In this document: positions 13,358-25,198 of the stretch, one piece after another
Layout: the number at the start of each line of letters is the position of its first letter
Numbering within the stretch: the first letter of the stretch is position 1
Assembly: GCA_025642065.1 (NCBI GenBank)
Contig: JAODUP010000113.1
Span: 404,501 to 468,500, forward strand
Length of the DNA stretch: 64,000 bases
DNA from: Paralvinella palmiformis
Lineage: Eukaryota > Annelida > Polychaeta > Terebellida > Alvinellidae
Direction: 5' to 3'
Notes under the pieces: generated by a model
What the model was told of the DNA's origin: nothing
The model's input: the letters and a program-made list of their open reading frames with translations, nothing else
Databases searched by the model: none
Program-made: the position numbers and the translations under genes

Positions 13358-14422
13358 GTTGTTGTTATTGTTGTTGTTGTTGTTGTTGTTGTTGTTATAT
13401 CGATAGTATGAATAAAATCGGTCCCGCATCGCAACTAGTACGGGAAATATTGTAAAAACGTTTATCTGTTCCTGATGCGTCAAGTTGGACATTTGGATCA
13501 TTTGTGTGTCGGAGCTTAAGCCCAATCAAAGCAGCCGACTAACTGAATTAAAATCGAAGATGGTATTAACCTTTTGATTATTATGAATCGGGTCATATCA
13601 TTGCCATTCAAGTGGAGGATAATTCCCAGAAATTATGATTGATTGATGAATTAATTCGGGTTGTTTACCTCGGCGCTAGATGCACCAGGGACGAAATCCC
13701 CAGGAACCCAAATATGATGAAGATTGACGGAGACGACAAATTATTTAAGGCAGATATCAGACAAAACTCGTATATAATAGGTTAGGCATAACACTTCTTT
13801 TATAAGTTCTTTATCTAACGCATTGCAATCTTAATAAAAACGTTATTTTAGCTTTAGAGAGAATCATACAGCATCGTTCACGTTACGCGATATGGTAGAA
13901 AATGTCATACTCTTGACGGATAAAGAGAAATTTACTGTTCGGTGATTTCTGAGAGAGAGAAAAACATTGAATGAAGAAGGGTGGCGCGAATTTCGATATC
14001 CTTATTTAGAATTTAACAAATGATCAATATTTAGTCAAATATGTGCAAATAATATTAAACATTTATTTCTTTATGTGTTAGTAATGACATATTTACCCAC
14101 CGGGAACAAAATTAATTATCGAAGTTTGGTAATACACAAAAAATTAAATAATTCTGAAGAAAAAACACAACAGTGTTATATAGTGTTATATTATTGCCAT
14201 AACCCCATTGTTATTGATAGTTATGACGTAATATTTATATTGAAACAACGTTACATAGAAATGTAATAAAAATCACTGACAATAGAGTAGATATTGAGAC
14301 AGTATTGTGTAAATTTTATCTTAACCTTCATTCTGTTTTACAAAATATTTTATAATGTCATGCGGCCTTCCTGATCAACGTACTAGAGATATAATCGACT
14401 CTTTACTGAAACAACTAAACAA

Positions 14423-14427
<5 letters not shown>

Positions 14428-14494
<67 letters not shown>
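14428..14494. repeat. (TA)n microsatellite
   Basis: It is a pure TA tract. Confidence 0.95.
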
Positions 14495-14499
<5 letters not shown>

Positions 14500-15075
14500 T
14501 ACAATTCAAATTTAAGAAATATCGATTTCACACCGTATTTTTCAGCATTTTATTTAGTTGTGAATGATTTTGTTTCATGATCATAGCGTTTCATGATCTA
14601 TGATCATTAACTATACCACACGAAAGTGTGATAATCACTATATGACGGAACACATTCGGCCAATAATTAGAAATCACCAAAAGTCGTTTTATTAACTTAT
14701 TTAGTTTATTGGTGACATTACGCCCATTATTTTGAAAATAACACGTAAATACAGTAAATTACAAACCACGTGCATATGGCCGATAATATAAGTATTTGTA
14801 CTTAGAGCTCGTTAAGACAATATTTTCACAACTATACGGTCTTTACGTGGATATTTTACTTTGTTGCTTTTAATTTTATCAAAATATAACCCTACTTAAA
14901 CTGAATATACAGCTATATAGCGAAAAACAAAGAAATAACTCTTGGACTGAAATGATCGACTTTCAATGGATTAACTATTTCTCGCAGCAACCAACAAACG
15001 AAAACAACTAATTACCGGATATTGAAAATAAAATAAATTACATCCGATATACATATAAAGTAATACAAAGTTTTA

Positions 15076-15077
<2 letters not shown>

Positions 15078-15147
<70 letters not shown>
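15078..15147. repeat. (TA)n microsatellite
   Basis: It is a pure TA tract. Confidence 0.95.
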
Positions 15148-15149
<2 letters not shown>

Positions 15150-15790
15150 ATTATCTGATATATTAATTTATCTAGCCAGTTACCCAGTTGGCTAGTTGCT
15201 TAATTAGCTGATTGATTAGCTACTGGGTTGGTAATAAATTAACTCGCCGGCCAGGTAGCTTCCTATCACATTAATCAGCTAAATGACTGTCAGAAAAGAG
15301 AGTTTGGTGAATCTATTGTACACAAAATGGCTTCCCATCCCGACATAAACAACATCTGACCTTGATGGTAAACAATCTGCCGTCCGAGTTATTGTCGAAC
15401 ACCAACATTATAATCCCTAACCGTGTCTCCAGCATCCTCATTATAACTGACTGAACTCCATACTACTATGTTGTCGTGATCAGGAAGCGACGACACATTA
15501 CTTCTGCCGAGGATGTGTACTAAAGTTCGGCGTGAGTAGACTAAAAACCACAAAACAAATTATTTAGATTGAAGGAAGCCAAAACATCGTCGTATCGAAT
15601 ATTAGAGCTGGATTGTAAGTCAAAATGCTACCCATCTGATTACTAAATTGAACTAATATAACAAATATTCGTAATCAAGTTTAAAACATCTTATGACACA
15701 TTGCCATGACTAGTATAATACACTACCTCCGCCGTATTTCCAAAGCCTTGGGTTTTGTATTTCGTTGGGGTATTTTATTCCTTCCTTAAA

Positions 15791-16160
15791 GTGAGCTCCG
15801 GTGGCCTAGTGGTTAAGCACCCGGCACTTGGTGCCAATGGTCGCAGGTTCGAACCCCGTAAGAGGTCGAAACTTTTCCAGATATTAATTTCTCGGCTCAC
15901 TACATCGTGGGTGGCTGACCACGTTTTACGTTAAATGGCGCTGCCGTCTCCACTGAATTATTTAAAATAAAGGGGGACGTTAAAAACCCCTGAGGACGTA
16001 AAACAATCTGGCAGTGACCACCCTCAGGGTATTTCGGCTCCATCTTTCCGTACTGCTCCCCTGTGAGTGGTGGGGGGGGGTTTCTCAACCACTCCAACAT
16101 AGAGGCTGTGCTGATTAAGCGACAGCCTGGGGATTCTCCCCGAACAACAAAACCAACCAT
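15791..16160 (+). mobile_element. tRNA-headed SINE, family 2, full length
   Basis: The head has GGTGGCCTAGTGGTTAAGCA and GGTTCGAACCCCG (A- and B-box). A long body follows with CGTGGGTGGCTGACCACGTT and CCGTACTGCTCCCCTGTGAG, ending in an ACAACAAAAC-type tail. A perfect 11-bp target duplication, CCTTCCTTAAA, flanks it (15780-15790 and 16161-16171). Open frames on either strand here are incidental. Confidence 0.9.
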
Positions 16161-16171
16161 CCTTCCTTAAA

Positions 16172-18387
16172 ATAAATATTATTTGCATGCACCTAATAAA
16201 TAAGCATGTCGTAGTTTTGTACATCACAGCCACATACTGTTCGTGAAAGGTGTAACTTTAAGTCATTTCACATTCGCTTAACAGATCACTTAGATCACGT
16301 CTAAGAAACGTCTCTTTCGTACCTCTCAAGCTGAACGATTATTTCAATGGTGACAATTTAAATCGCTTAAATGTTAATGCCATTACTACATTAGCACTTA
16401 AGGTTAGAATCGAATTAAGATACCTAGGTTTGTTTGATATTTCCCTATGGAGTAGACACTTGACTACGAGGACCAGGTGTGATTAAAAGCGGAGGCCGAA
16501 TGACGCACCTCCGGCCCAACCAGACTCACACCAAAATGATGAAACCAGTCTACCAAAACAAATCGGTGTTTGTGTTGGAGTAATAAACGCTCCTACGAAA
16601 ACCTTCAAATATTGCAGCCCTACAATATAAACAACACTTGAGATATAAAATTGAAAAGAAGACAAAAAAGGATATGTACTGAATTCATACAAGAATAGAA
16701 ACTACAAAAAAAGAGATAATAAACGAAATTTTTTTAATTCCCAAAGTATGGAATATAACCTCAAACAATTTCATCAAATTCACCCAACGGCATTCTGGAT
16801 AGCAAATCTGAGATTAGCATACAATAATGCCCACAAAGTCAGCTCAACAGCTTGACAACAGCAACAGCAGCAACAGCGACAACAATAATAACAACAACAA
16901 CAATATAGATGCAGCAAAGTTATACACGATGAAAGAAGGATGTACATGGTAATTGTCATGTTGAGTGATTGAAATATGTTTTAATCCTGATATTAATATG
17001 TAAGATTATTATGGAAGCGTGTGAACTAGAAGTATACAAACGAATAACGGATGGTTCTCGTGAATTTCTTTCTCTTCACGTAAGTAAACGTATTTCCGAT
17101 CGTCGGAGATGGTACACATCGGTTATCAGACAGGCGGCTGATAATGAGTAACACCTGTGGTAAAGCTGAAATAAACTGTCAACGACGCTGTATCACCACA
17201 AACTAAGCAATTCAATACTGCCATTATTGAAGATAACAGATTAGTCGTCTAGCAAACAACTCGGTATTTGTTGATGTGACGAATGTGCGTGGATAATATC
17301 AAAATAATTATGTTTGTTCCATAACTTGGAAAAATAGGCTCCACAATAACATAATTGGGCTTCGTCTTTGAAGATTTCATTAGTTACGCTTCGTCACCAA
17401 TGGAACTGAAACAGAGATAACTCATGAATAAAAATCATAAGCACTTATTTATTTCTAGTGTGCTTAATTTATCTACTGGCTAAAACTAACTCCTCCCACA
17501 TCTCTCACAGGAGGAAATGTACACAAAAATCTCCAGAGTAGATGTTGTCCAAGCATCTGGCAGAAATAGAAACTGAAACCGGAAATCTGCCCACGAGGGA
17601 AAAAAATTAATTTGACTGATTCGTAGAAATGATGCCAACGTCAACATCGTGTCTTTGCTCGATCTATTTGATAGAAAGTTAATTAAACCAATGTTCCGAC
17701 TTAATATGTTCTATTCTGTTTTCTTTCAATTACCACTCTTCACCCATTTCAGTGGAATTGTTGTCCTTTCAACGCAAATACTCGAAGATGGCTCACAACT
17801 GATAAGTTCGACTATTTTATGTGATTAACTTCGTTATCATAAATCACCTACAAGTCTTGAGATAATCTAAAGCAATTGGTGATCAACAAAGCCTTTTATT
17901 TGATGTTCATCACCTGATAGGTAGACATTCCCACGAGGTATCGGATGTCTGCTCCCCAGAGAACGCGATAATTTAAGAGCCGTTCCAGCAGCTTATGGCT
18001 CCGAACCAATTCCAACAATTAAAATAATCACACTGACACCTGATCCGTTTAGCTAAGATCTCCAGACGGTTACGGGAAAGACGGAAACTCGATATTTAGT
18101 ACTCAATGGAATCTAATTGTTTACAATTCACGAGAACACTTATATTATCCTGTCATGTGAATAAAGTAGAATTCCCGTGAATGAAGTAGAATCCAGGTTA
18201 ATCAAGTAGAATTCCCGTAGCCGACCATTCCCTGGTTAACACCGTACTTCATTGATCCAGAAATCACTCTTATACTGCATTCGGTGAATATATTCTACAA
18301 ACCGATCATTCCCCATATTTTAATTTGCGACAACGATACGCGGCCATAAAACGCTAAGTGCACTCGGATCTTACGATCACCCGATAA
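16172..18387. other. Intergenic, nothing recognised
   Basis: The frames at 16483-16692 and 16969-17151 are short and featureless. No mobile element was identified. Confidence 0.5.
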
Positions 18388-18641
18388 TATTGGCTAAAAT
18401 GTTGGCTAATATTGCGCCCGAAAGAACCCATTGGTCCTTAGCATCACCATGTGCAAAGGCCAAATGACCGATGGTGGCTAAAATATTGGCTAATATTGCA
18501 CCTGAATGAACCCATTGGTCCTTAGCATCACCATGTGCAAAGGCCAAATGACCGATGGTGGCTAAAATGTTGGCTAATATTGCACCTGAATGAACCCATT
18601 GGTCCTTAGCATCAACATGTGCGAAGGCCAAATGACCGATG
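18388..18641. repeat. 84-bp tandem repeat, three copies, open on the minus strand
   Basis: TGGCTAAAAT recurs at 18391, 18475 and 18559, exactly 84 bp apart. Because 84 is 28 codons, the minus strand gives a 28-residue repeat (AFAHGDAKDQWVHSGAILAN...) without a stop from 18631 to 18377. No splice signals or related family were recognised, so coding status is unproven. Confidence 0.85.
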
Positions 18642-18744
18642 GTGCGCTAAACCAAATTCTGAATAAGCGCAACTACAATATACACAATCTATTATTGTGT
18701 TAATTGGACTATAGCTGCCATTGGAAAGCCATGATTTTCGTTTG

Positions 18745-19665
18745 TTCATATCCTTTCCTTTTAATAATTACAGAATCCCCACGGAGTTTTCAGTTTTATA
18801 AACAAGGATACCAGTTTGATTACAATATCCTTTCCTTTTAATGATTACAGAATCCCCACGGAGTTTTCATTTTTGTAAACAAGGATACCGGTTTGATTAC
18901 AATATCCTTTCCTTTTAATGATTACAGAATCCCCACGGACTTTTCAGTTTTGTAAACAAGGATACCAGTTTGATTACAATATCCTTTCCTTTTAATGATT
19001 ACAGAATCCCCACCGAGTTTTCAGTTTTATAAACAAGGATACCAGTTTGATTACAATATCCTTTCCTTTTATTGATTACAGAATCCCCACGGAGTTTTCA
19101 GTTTTGTAAACAAGGACACCAGTTTGATTACAATATCCTTTCCTTTTAATGATTACAGAATCCTCACGGACTTTTCAGTTTTATAAACAAGGATACCAGT
19201 TGATTACAATATCCTTTCCTTTTAATGATTACATAATCCACACGGACTTTTCAGTTTTGTAAACAAGGACACCAGTTTGATTACAATATCCTTTCCTTTT
19301 AATAAGTACAGAATCCCCACGGAGTTTTCATTTTGTAAACAAGGATACCAGTTTGATTACAATATCCTTTCCTTTTGTTGATAACAGATACCACCCAGAT
19401 TTTTCACTTTTATAAACAAGGATACCAGTTTGATTACAATATCCTTTCCTTTTAATGATTACAGAATCCCCACAAAGTTTTCAGTTTTGTAAACAAGGAT
19501 ACTAGTTTGATTACAACATCCTTTCCTTTTAATAAGTACAGAATCCCCACGGAGTTTTCAGTTTGTAAACAAGGATACCAGTTTAATTACTTTATCCTTT
19601 CCTTATAATAATTGCAGAATCGCCACAGAGTTTTCAGTTTTGTAAACAAGCATACCAATTTATGT
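18745..19665. repeat. 77-bp minisatellite, about 12 copies
   Basis: The ATATCCTTTCC block recurs at 18825, 18902, 18979, 19056, 19133, 19209, 19286, 19362 and 19439. Variant copies lie before and after. The period is 77 with occasional 76. Each unit also has ACAGAATCCCCACGGAGTTT and AAACAAGGATACCAGTTTGA. End copies are more diverged, as expected for an array that turns over in its centre. Confidence 0.95.
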
Positions 19666-22563
19666 TGCTCTTTTTCAGATTGTGATTGGATGTTATTCAA
19701 TATTTTTGCATTTCACGAACTAATCAACGGCTTATCATGCCCTTGATCATCCGCATCTGTTGCATTCAGTTGCGGGAAACGATCACAGACAAAATCTACA
19801 ATATTCTAACAGAGTTTTACGCTTATTTCACATGTCGGCAAAACATAGGAGGCGCGTAAGAAATTTTCATCGGGTGAGAAAGTGAATGTGATCAGGGAAT
19901 ACAAAGAAAAAATAACATACAAAACTATTTATGTTATACTTTAAACAAATGACGGAACACGAGACGTTGACTTTCCACAACTTTAGCCGGAAGTGCTTTT
20001 ATTAGGTCAATAGAACCAGGTCATACAGACATAATAATAATTCGAAGTATTTACATTGTGTTTCTTATGATAATATATTACACTATTGATGGCTGAACAG
20101 CTTGGTGTCCAGAAAAGTTTGGATCTAGCAAGCGATAAAAAATAAAGATGAGTATACGACAACTTTTGAAGACAAGATTACACCAAACCGGAAACGTCTA
20201 TGTAGACGTTTAGGATAGTGACGAATTGGCAGCTACAGTGTCGTCTTGGCTCAAAAGGGGATTTCCGTTTTAAGGATTATGATCCAACAAAAAAGACACG
20301 AAAGGTAGCATATGGACTGTCACTGATAGTTTTTCAATGCATCGATCGGTTGATTTAATAAATTCCAAATACGACGCAATATATATCAATGGAGAAACTG
20401 GCAGCGTCGAACCAGAGAATGTCGATGGCTGGAAAGGTAAACTCCTTCGTCTCCTGACTTCTACAACATGGAAAACCGGAACTCGTGCTATCCCTGACAA
20501 ATCCCTATCCACCAAGGGGGAAACTTATGCTGGGGCAAATTACAAAGATAGGCTAACAGTATCTCTCCGTGTTAGTCAGGTGGGCGTGTTTCAGTGAGCG
20601 GTTGTTATAGAGAAAGCGCTCAAAACATCGCTGCTTCAAACACATAGGTGTGCCTTTCAATGACGAGATGAAGGCTACTGATCGCAGTGTACTGGTATTC
20701 CTAGGCAACGATTAATCTAACACAACAGACACATACAGCGGCGTCAAACTTGTGTTCCCGCACACTAACTGTACTTCAGTTGTTCAACACTGAACAAATC
20801 TCCAAGTTTGCCAAAACTACACAATCAGCCAGCAACTCGCGGTATTTCCAGAATAAAATGATATTCCTAACTCAGTCGTGCACTTACTCAATCCTGCATA
20901 ATAACATAGACACTGAGATAGATAAATAAATAAATATAAATGAATAGTGATGAATATAAATTCTGGAACAAATCATCAAAATAAATATCACACCATCTGT
21001 CTAAGCCTATTTTAAACATTACAGTTAATCAGTATAATCAGGTAATATGTATATTACCTGAAATTTTCAGGTAATCTGTATTAAATCTCAGTTAGCAAAA
21101 GACGTATTACCTTAATTATTCAGGTAATATATTAATTATAGATTAAGTGTAACATAGGTAAATGTTACGATCTCATGACAGATAATCTTTATGGTATTTT
21201 AATTTATCAGCCTTAATGATTAAGGCAGAATTTCTTCCTCACATCAAGTAGAAGAAGGATCTCATACATGAATATTTATGACAAAGAACAGTGATGAAAA
21301 ATATTAGTCCGTTTTAATGTATTTGATACGGTATTTGTGTATCAGGGGAAATCAATCAAGGAAGAAAATCGGTTTTATCCAAGTGACCATACACAACACA
21401 AAGACATATATACCGTAGGAATTTTCACTCCAAATTAAGAAAATTACTAATTTGTTTCAAATTTCTTTTTCTGTCGTTCTTCAGCCGTAAGAAAGTTTTA
21501 ACTCGTGATTTTGGCATCAATATGTTATCGTGGAAGGTTTGTCATCATAACGTGTTATAATCATAATGGTATTGAAAATGTTCATCAAAGGCTTTAATCC
21601 ACATTGTGGTCGCTCAAATGTTAGCATGTCGTAGACTCTTATCAATATAGGATGATGATGATGATGATGATGTATATTATTCAGCTTCAAATATTTAACT
21701 TATATTTCTCATAAAGGGCATACCAAGAAACAAAACAAACAAAAACACTAAACAATATAAACATCTCAACACAAAACAAATGAAAGGGTTAACTTTCACT
21801 CCAAGGGACATCCTTTAGGATAACTATTTCTGTCTTTCCTTATTCAATAATTATGTAATAATTTCAAGAATTGAATATTATGAGATGTGATTAGCGCTAT
21901 TTTGCAAGCAATTACTAAAATAGAAAGCTATTTATATTAACAAAACTTCATATTATATTGTACTTAATATCATGCAACAGGTTTTCTAGAATAAATAATA
22001 CAATATAAATCTATATACATGTATATATCTCCATATATATATCTATCGTTGGGAAACTGGAGGCGACAAATGGAATACCATTAACAAAAGGTATATATTA
22101 TACATTGTAATCAATTACTATTTTCGGCAATATACTTATCATAAAACATTACTGTGTATATTAACAAAAAATATATATCTTATTTTGTAGGCATAATCTA
22201 TGTTACGATAGATAACAGAGAGATTATCTAATTGATCATTTCTGTTGAAGATCAGTTTAGGCGACTATAATGGGAACATCTGAAGATGACGAACCTAGTT
22301 TCTACGTGTGTAAAAAAAGACCCGCCTCGTGATATCAAAACGTCATCGTGGAAGGTTTAACATCATAACGTTTATACTAATGAAACATCCCCCAATTATA
22401 TAATGCAGAAGTGAAGATTCGTTGTAGTAATTTGCCGATTTCAATCCAAATAACTAATTGAAGTCATAATATTTTAATCCAAAATGAACACATCTTTCAT
22501 TTTCAAGATTTTTCACGAGAATCATCTTGCATTGAAACTGCACAAGGTGTAAAAAGTCACTCT
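19666..22563. other. Intergenic
   Basis: The segment 20260-20610 is less AT-rich and open on both strands (20337-20597 plus, 20270-20515 minus) but unrecognised. A direct repeat TATCGTGGAAGGTTTGTCATCATAACG occurs near 21530, and the related TCATCGTGGAAGGTTTAACATCATAACG near 22343; shorter common core ATCGTGGAAGGTTT. Confidence 0.5.
21041..21145. repeat. Short inverted and direct AGGTAATAT repeats
   Basis: CAGGTAATATGTATATTACC is a near-perfect palindrome. TCAGGTAAT recurs twice more within 100 bp, along with the inverse ATTACCT. Confidence 0.6.
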
Positions 22564-22575
22564 AGTTAAACCAGA

Positions 22576-22767
22576 TGATGATGATGATTGATGTTTTACG
22601 GCCACTTTTGTGCAGATAGTAGGCTAAATGGGCCAAGCGACCTCCAAAGGTTATGAAGAGAAGTCAAAGATGAAACACCCTTCAGATATTCCCACACCGA
22701 GATTCGAACTCAGGTGGTAGCGATCTGTAGTTCAACGTGTTACCAACGTGTTACCCCCCCCCCCCCC
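22576..22767 (-). mobile_element. tRNA-headed SINE, family 1
   Basis: This is a reverse-oriented copy. The 12-bp target duplication AGTTAAACCAGA is perfect (22564-22575 and 22768-22779). The head end has been altered by a poly-C run at about 22754-22767. Confidence 0.88.
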
Positions 22768-23327
22768 AGTTAAACCAGAATATAATTAAATTGATGCAGA
22801 TAATAGAAAATGTACAGTTGTAGTGAAATGAATCACTTACTGATATGTTAGTCAATATTGATGTGAATAGCTATAAAGTCTTATATAGTTGTGGCATATA
22901 TTTTTATATTTCAAATATAAAATATTTTGAGGTCTACTTATTTCTCTTTTTAAAATTATTCCGCACATGCGCCATAAAAGAACAAGATTCATAAATACTC
23001 CTATTAATTAATTAATTAATTTAACCCTTGCAGCTCATGATAATTATGAGTTATTTGCCTGAAAAGAAGAAAAAACAGCATTTCTCGTCATGCTTCAGTA
23101 ACAAAGCGGTGGTCACTATAAGTTTTTAAATTAATCCAAAGCTTTTTTTTAATATTTAAAAATAATGGTTCAATAAATTTCATTGTTTTCCGGAATTCAA
23201 AAATAATTACACTGAGAATAAAGAAAAATTAATGTCAAACATTTCTGCATCGTATTAGCTAATTCTCTGTTTTGGTAGTATAATCTAAGTTTGTCATAAT
23301 ATTTTATGAAATATCAAAATATAATAA

Positions 23328-23625
23328 TATAATAATAATGTATATTTAATAAAGTGCCCTTACTACCAACAGGATTCATTCAAAGGCGCTGTACAAATAA
23401 TATGTAATATAATAATACCCCCAATAATATGTCTGCAAAAACCCCGTAAGTGATTTAAAAGATAATTATTATTTATCTGCGAAAGCAACCTTGAAGAGGT
23501 GTGTTTTTAGAAGAGATTTAAAATATTTAATAGACGACACATTTCTGATATCTGCCGTCAATCTAGTACACAAAGTGGGGGGCTGAAACACTAAATGCAC
23601 AATCACCATATGACTAAGTGGATCA
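23328..23625 (-). mobile_element. LINE 3' end, same family as 59205
   Basis: It is closely similar to the 59205-59560 copy over the C-terminal coding piece and the 3' UTR, including the shared GACATATTATT and TTTGTACAGCGCCTTTGAAT. The coding frame is broken at the start. Confidence 0.72.
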
Positions 23626-23844
23626 AATTATTTAAGGTGATACACACATATCTGGCTTTAGAATTTATTCAACAAATACTAAATAGAGCTGAAAAAAATG
23701 CATTCTTTTTATTAATTTAGTTACCTAATTAGAATTTAGTTGATGAAAATAAATGAGAGTGCACATCCTAGTTGCAGTTCTCAATATATATATATATATA
23801 TATATATATTTGATATTCCATATATTAAATATAGGATGCTACAG

Positions 23845-23950
23845 TAGCACAGTAGTTAGAACACTATAAAGAAAACATCAAGATTCTGGGTTCAAATCAA
23901 GCTCATACCCGTGTTTGTGGGTTTTGCGACCTAAATAACTCAACAACCAA
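23845..23950 (+). mobile_element. SINE-like element, family 3, diverged
   Basis: GTAGCACAGTAGTTAGAACA and GGTTCAAATCAAG, then CCCGTGTTTGTGGGTTTTG, are in family 3 order. Confidence 0.4.
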
Positions 23951-24565
23951 ACTGTCAAGAAAAAAGTAACAGTAATCATCATCTTCAGCAATAAGGAAAA
24001 TGGATAAAAAAACATATGTCTAGTTTTTACAGAGTGGCCATTACAATTGATTTATATCGATATTATAAGTATTTTATTTTTAATTTTAATAATGAACCCA
24101 TAATGTAATTTTTATATAAATTGGGAGACAAATGTAGCCAAAACTGTCTTCTGATTGGCCCCTATGCACAGTTATATTTAATTTGCTTTCTTACAGCTCC
24201 GTTATATATCTTAAGTCTCGAGTCAGAAAAGTGATTTTTTTAAAACCTAACTCATGACAATTAATTGCGAGTCAGCTGCTGGAATGTTTAATACAATGAG
24301 ATCTATATATCTATACCTAACTCGGCTGTAAACAGAGCTTAGCCCAACCTAATTAGATTGAACTCTTCTAGACAGTGATAAATGTCCATCTCCTAACCAT
24401 ATAATTTACATCCTGTGTCAATTATGTTTGTTACAAATAGCTTAGAATCTGTCCATTTGTTGGTTGCAGTCTGTTGTAGCAAACTGCATTCCTCGATGCT
24501 CGGTGCGCTGCAACATCCATGTTTAATTTATGCGAAGATATGCGTAGCCTTTTATTATATATAAT

Positions 24566-24750
24566 TGATTGATTGATGACGGCGTTTTACGGCCACTTTT
24601 GTGCACAAGGTAGGCTAAATGGGCCGAGCGACCTCGAAAGGAAATGAAGCGAAGTCAAAGATGAAACAACCTTCAGATATTCCCACGCCAAGATTCGAAC
24701 TCAGGTGGTAGTGATCTAACACGCTACCAATTAGACCACGGAGGCGCCCC
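24566..24750 (-). mobile_element. tRNA-headed SINE, family 1
   Basis: This is a reverse-oriented, near-complete copy. A perfect 14-bp target duplication, TTATTATATATAAT, flanks it (24552-24565 and 24751-24764). Confidence 0.9.
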
Positions 24751-25192
24751 TTATTATATATAATAAGTGGGAATAGCTTCAATAAAACAGGGGGAAATTT
24801 TGCGAAGCCAAATTAAGTGAGCCTACAGACCAATGACATAATGGAAAGGCATGGTATTTAGATGACCTTGGTTCCATGCGAAGTTCTCATCCCTAATTAG
24901 CCCGTACTACTGACTTTGGTTCGAGCGTACGACATAAATATTTAAATGCCAGACAGACAGAGTTCAATTCTCATTTTAACTACTTATCGTACTAAAAATG
25001 TAACAGAAACAAGCGTTCAGTTTACATTTTCACCCGATTAAGATCTTATCCCCCAAAGTATCAAATTTAAATAACCAAAAAAAGCAACCCGAGACACCTA
25101 AAATAACCTCATCCCACATGAATACATAAGGACTAAATTGCGATGACTCTCAATGAACAAACCAGTCGTTTACTTGTTCAACACACTCCTCT

Positions 25193-25198
25193 TTTATT
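25193..25198 (-). terminator. Candidate SPOP poly(A) signal AATAAA
   Basis: The minus strand reads AAATAAAAG followed within about 10 nt by a GT-rich element, GAGTGTGTTG, the usual order of hexamer and downstream element. No equally convincing pair was noticed nearer the stop codon. Confidence 0.4.

Larger units (their letters stand above)
12550..15790. other. Intergenic
   Basis: AT-rich with three large microsatellites and a short inverted repeat ATGATCATAG/CTATGATCAT at about 14577-14607. No gene was seen. Confidence 0.55.

Noticed and set aside
13172..13525. Frame with a long Asn run
   Set aside because: The Asn run is a (GTT/ATT)n microsatellite read on the minus strand. The flanks show no domain or splice-supported structure.
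20270..20597. Overlapping frames on both strands in a less AT-rich segment
   Set aside because: No recognisable domain, start context or splice structure. It is kept only as a note on the region.
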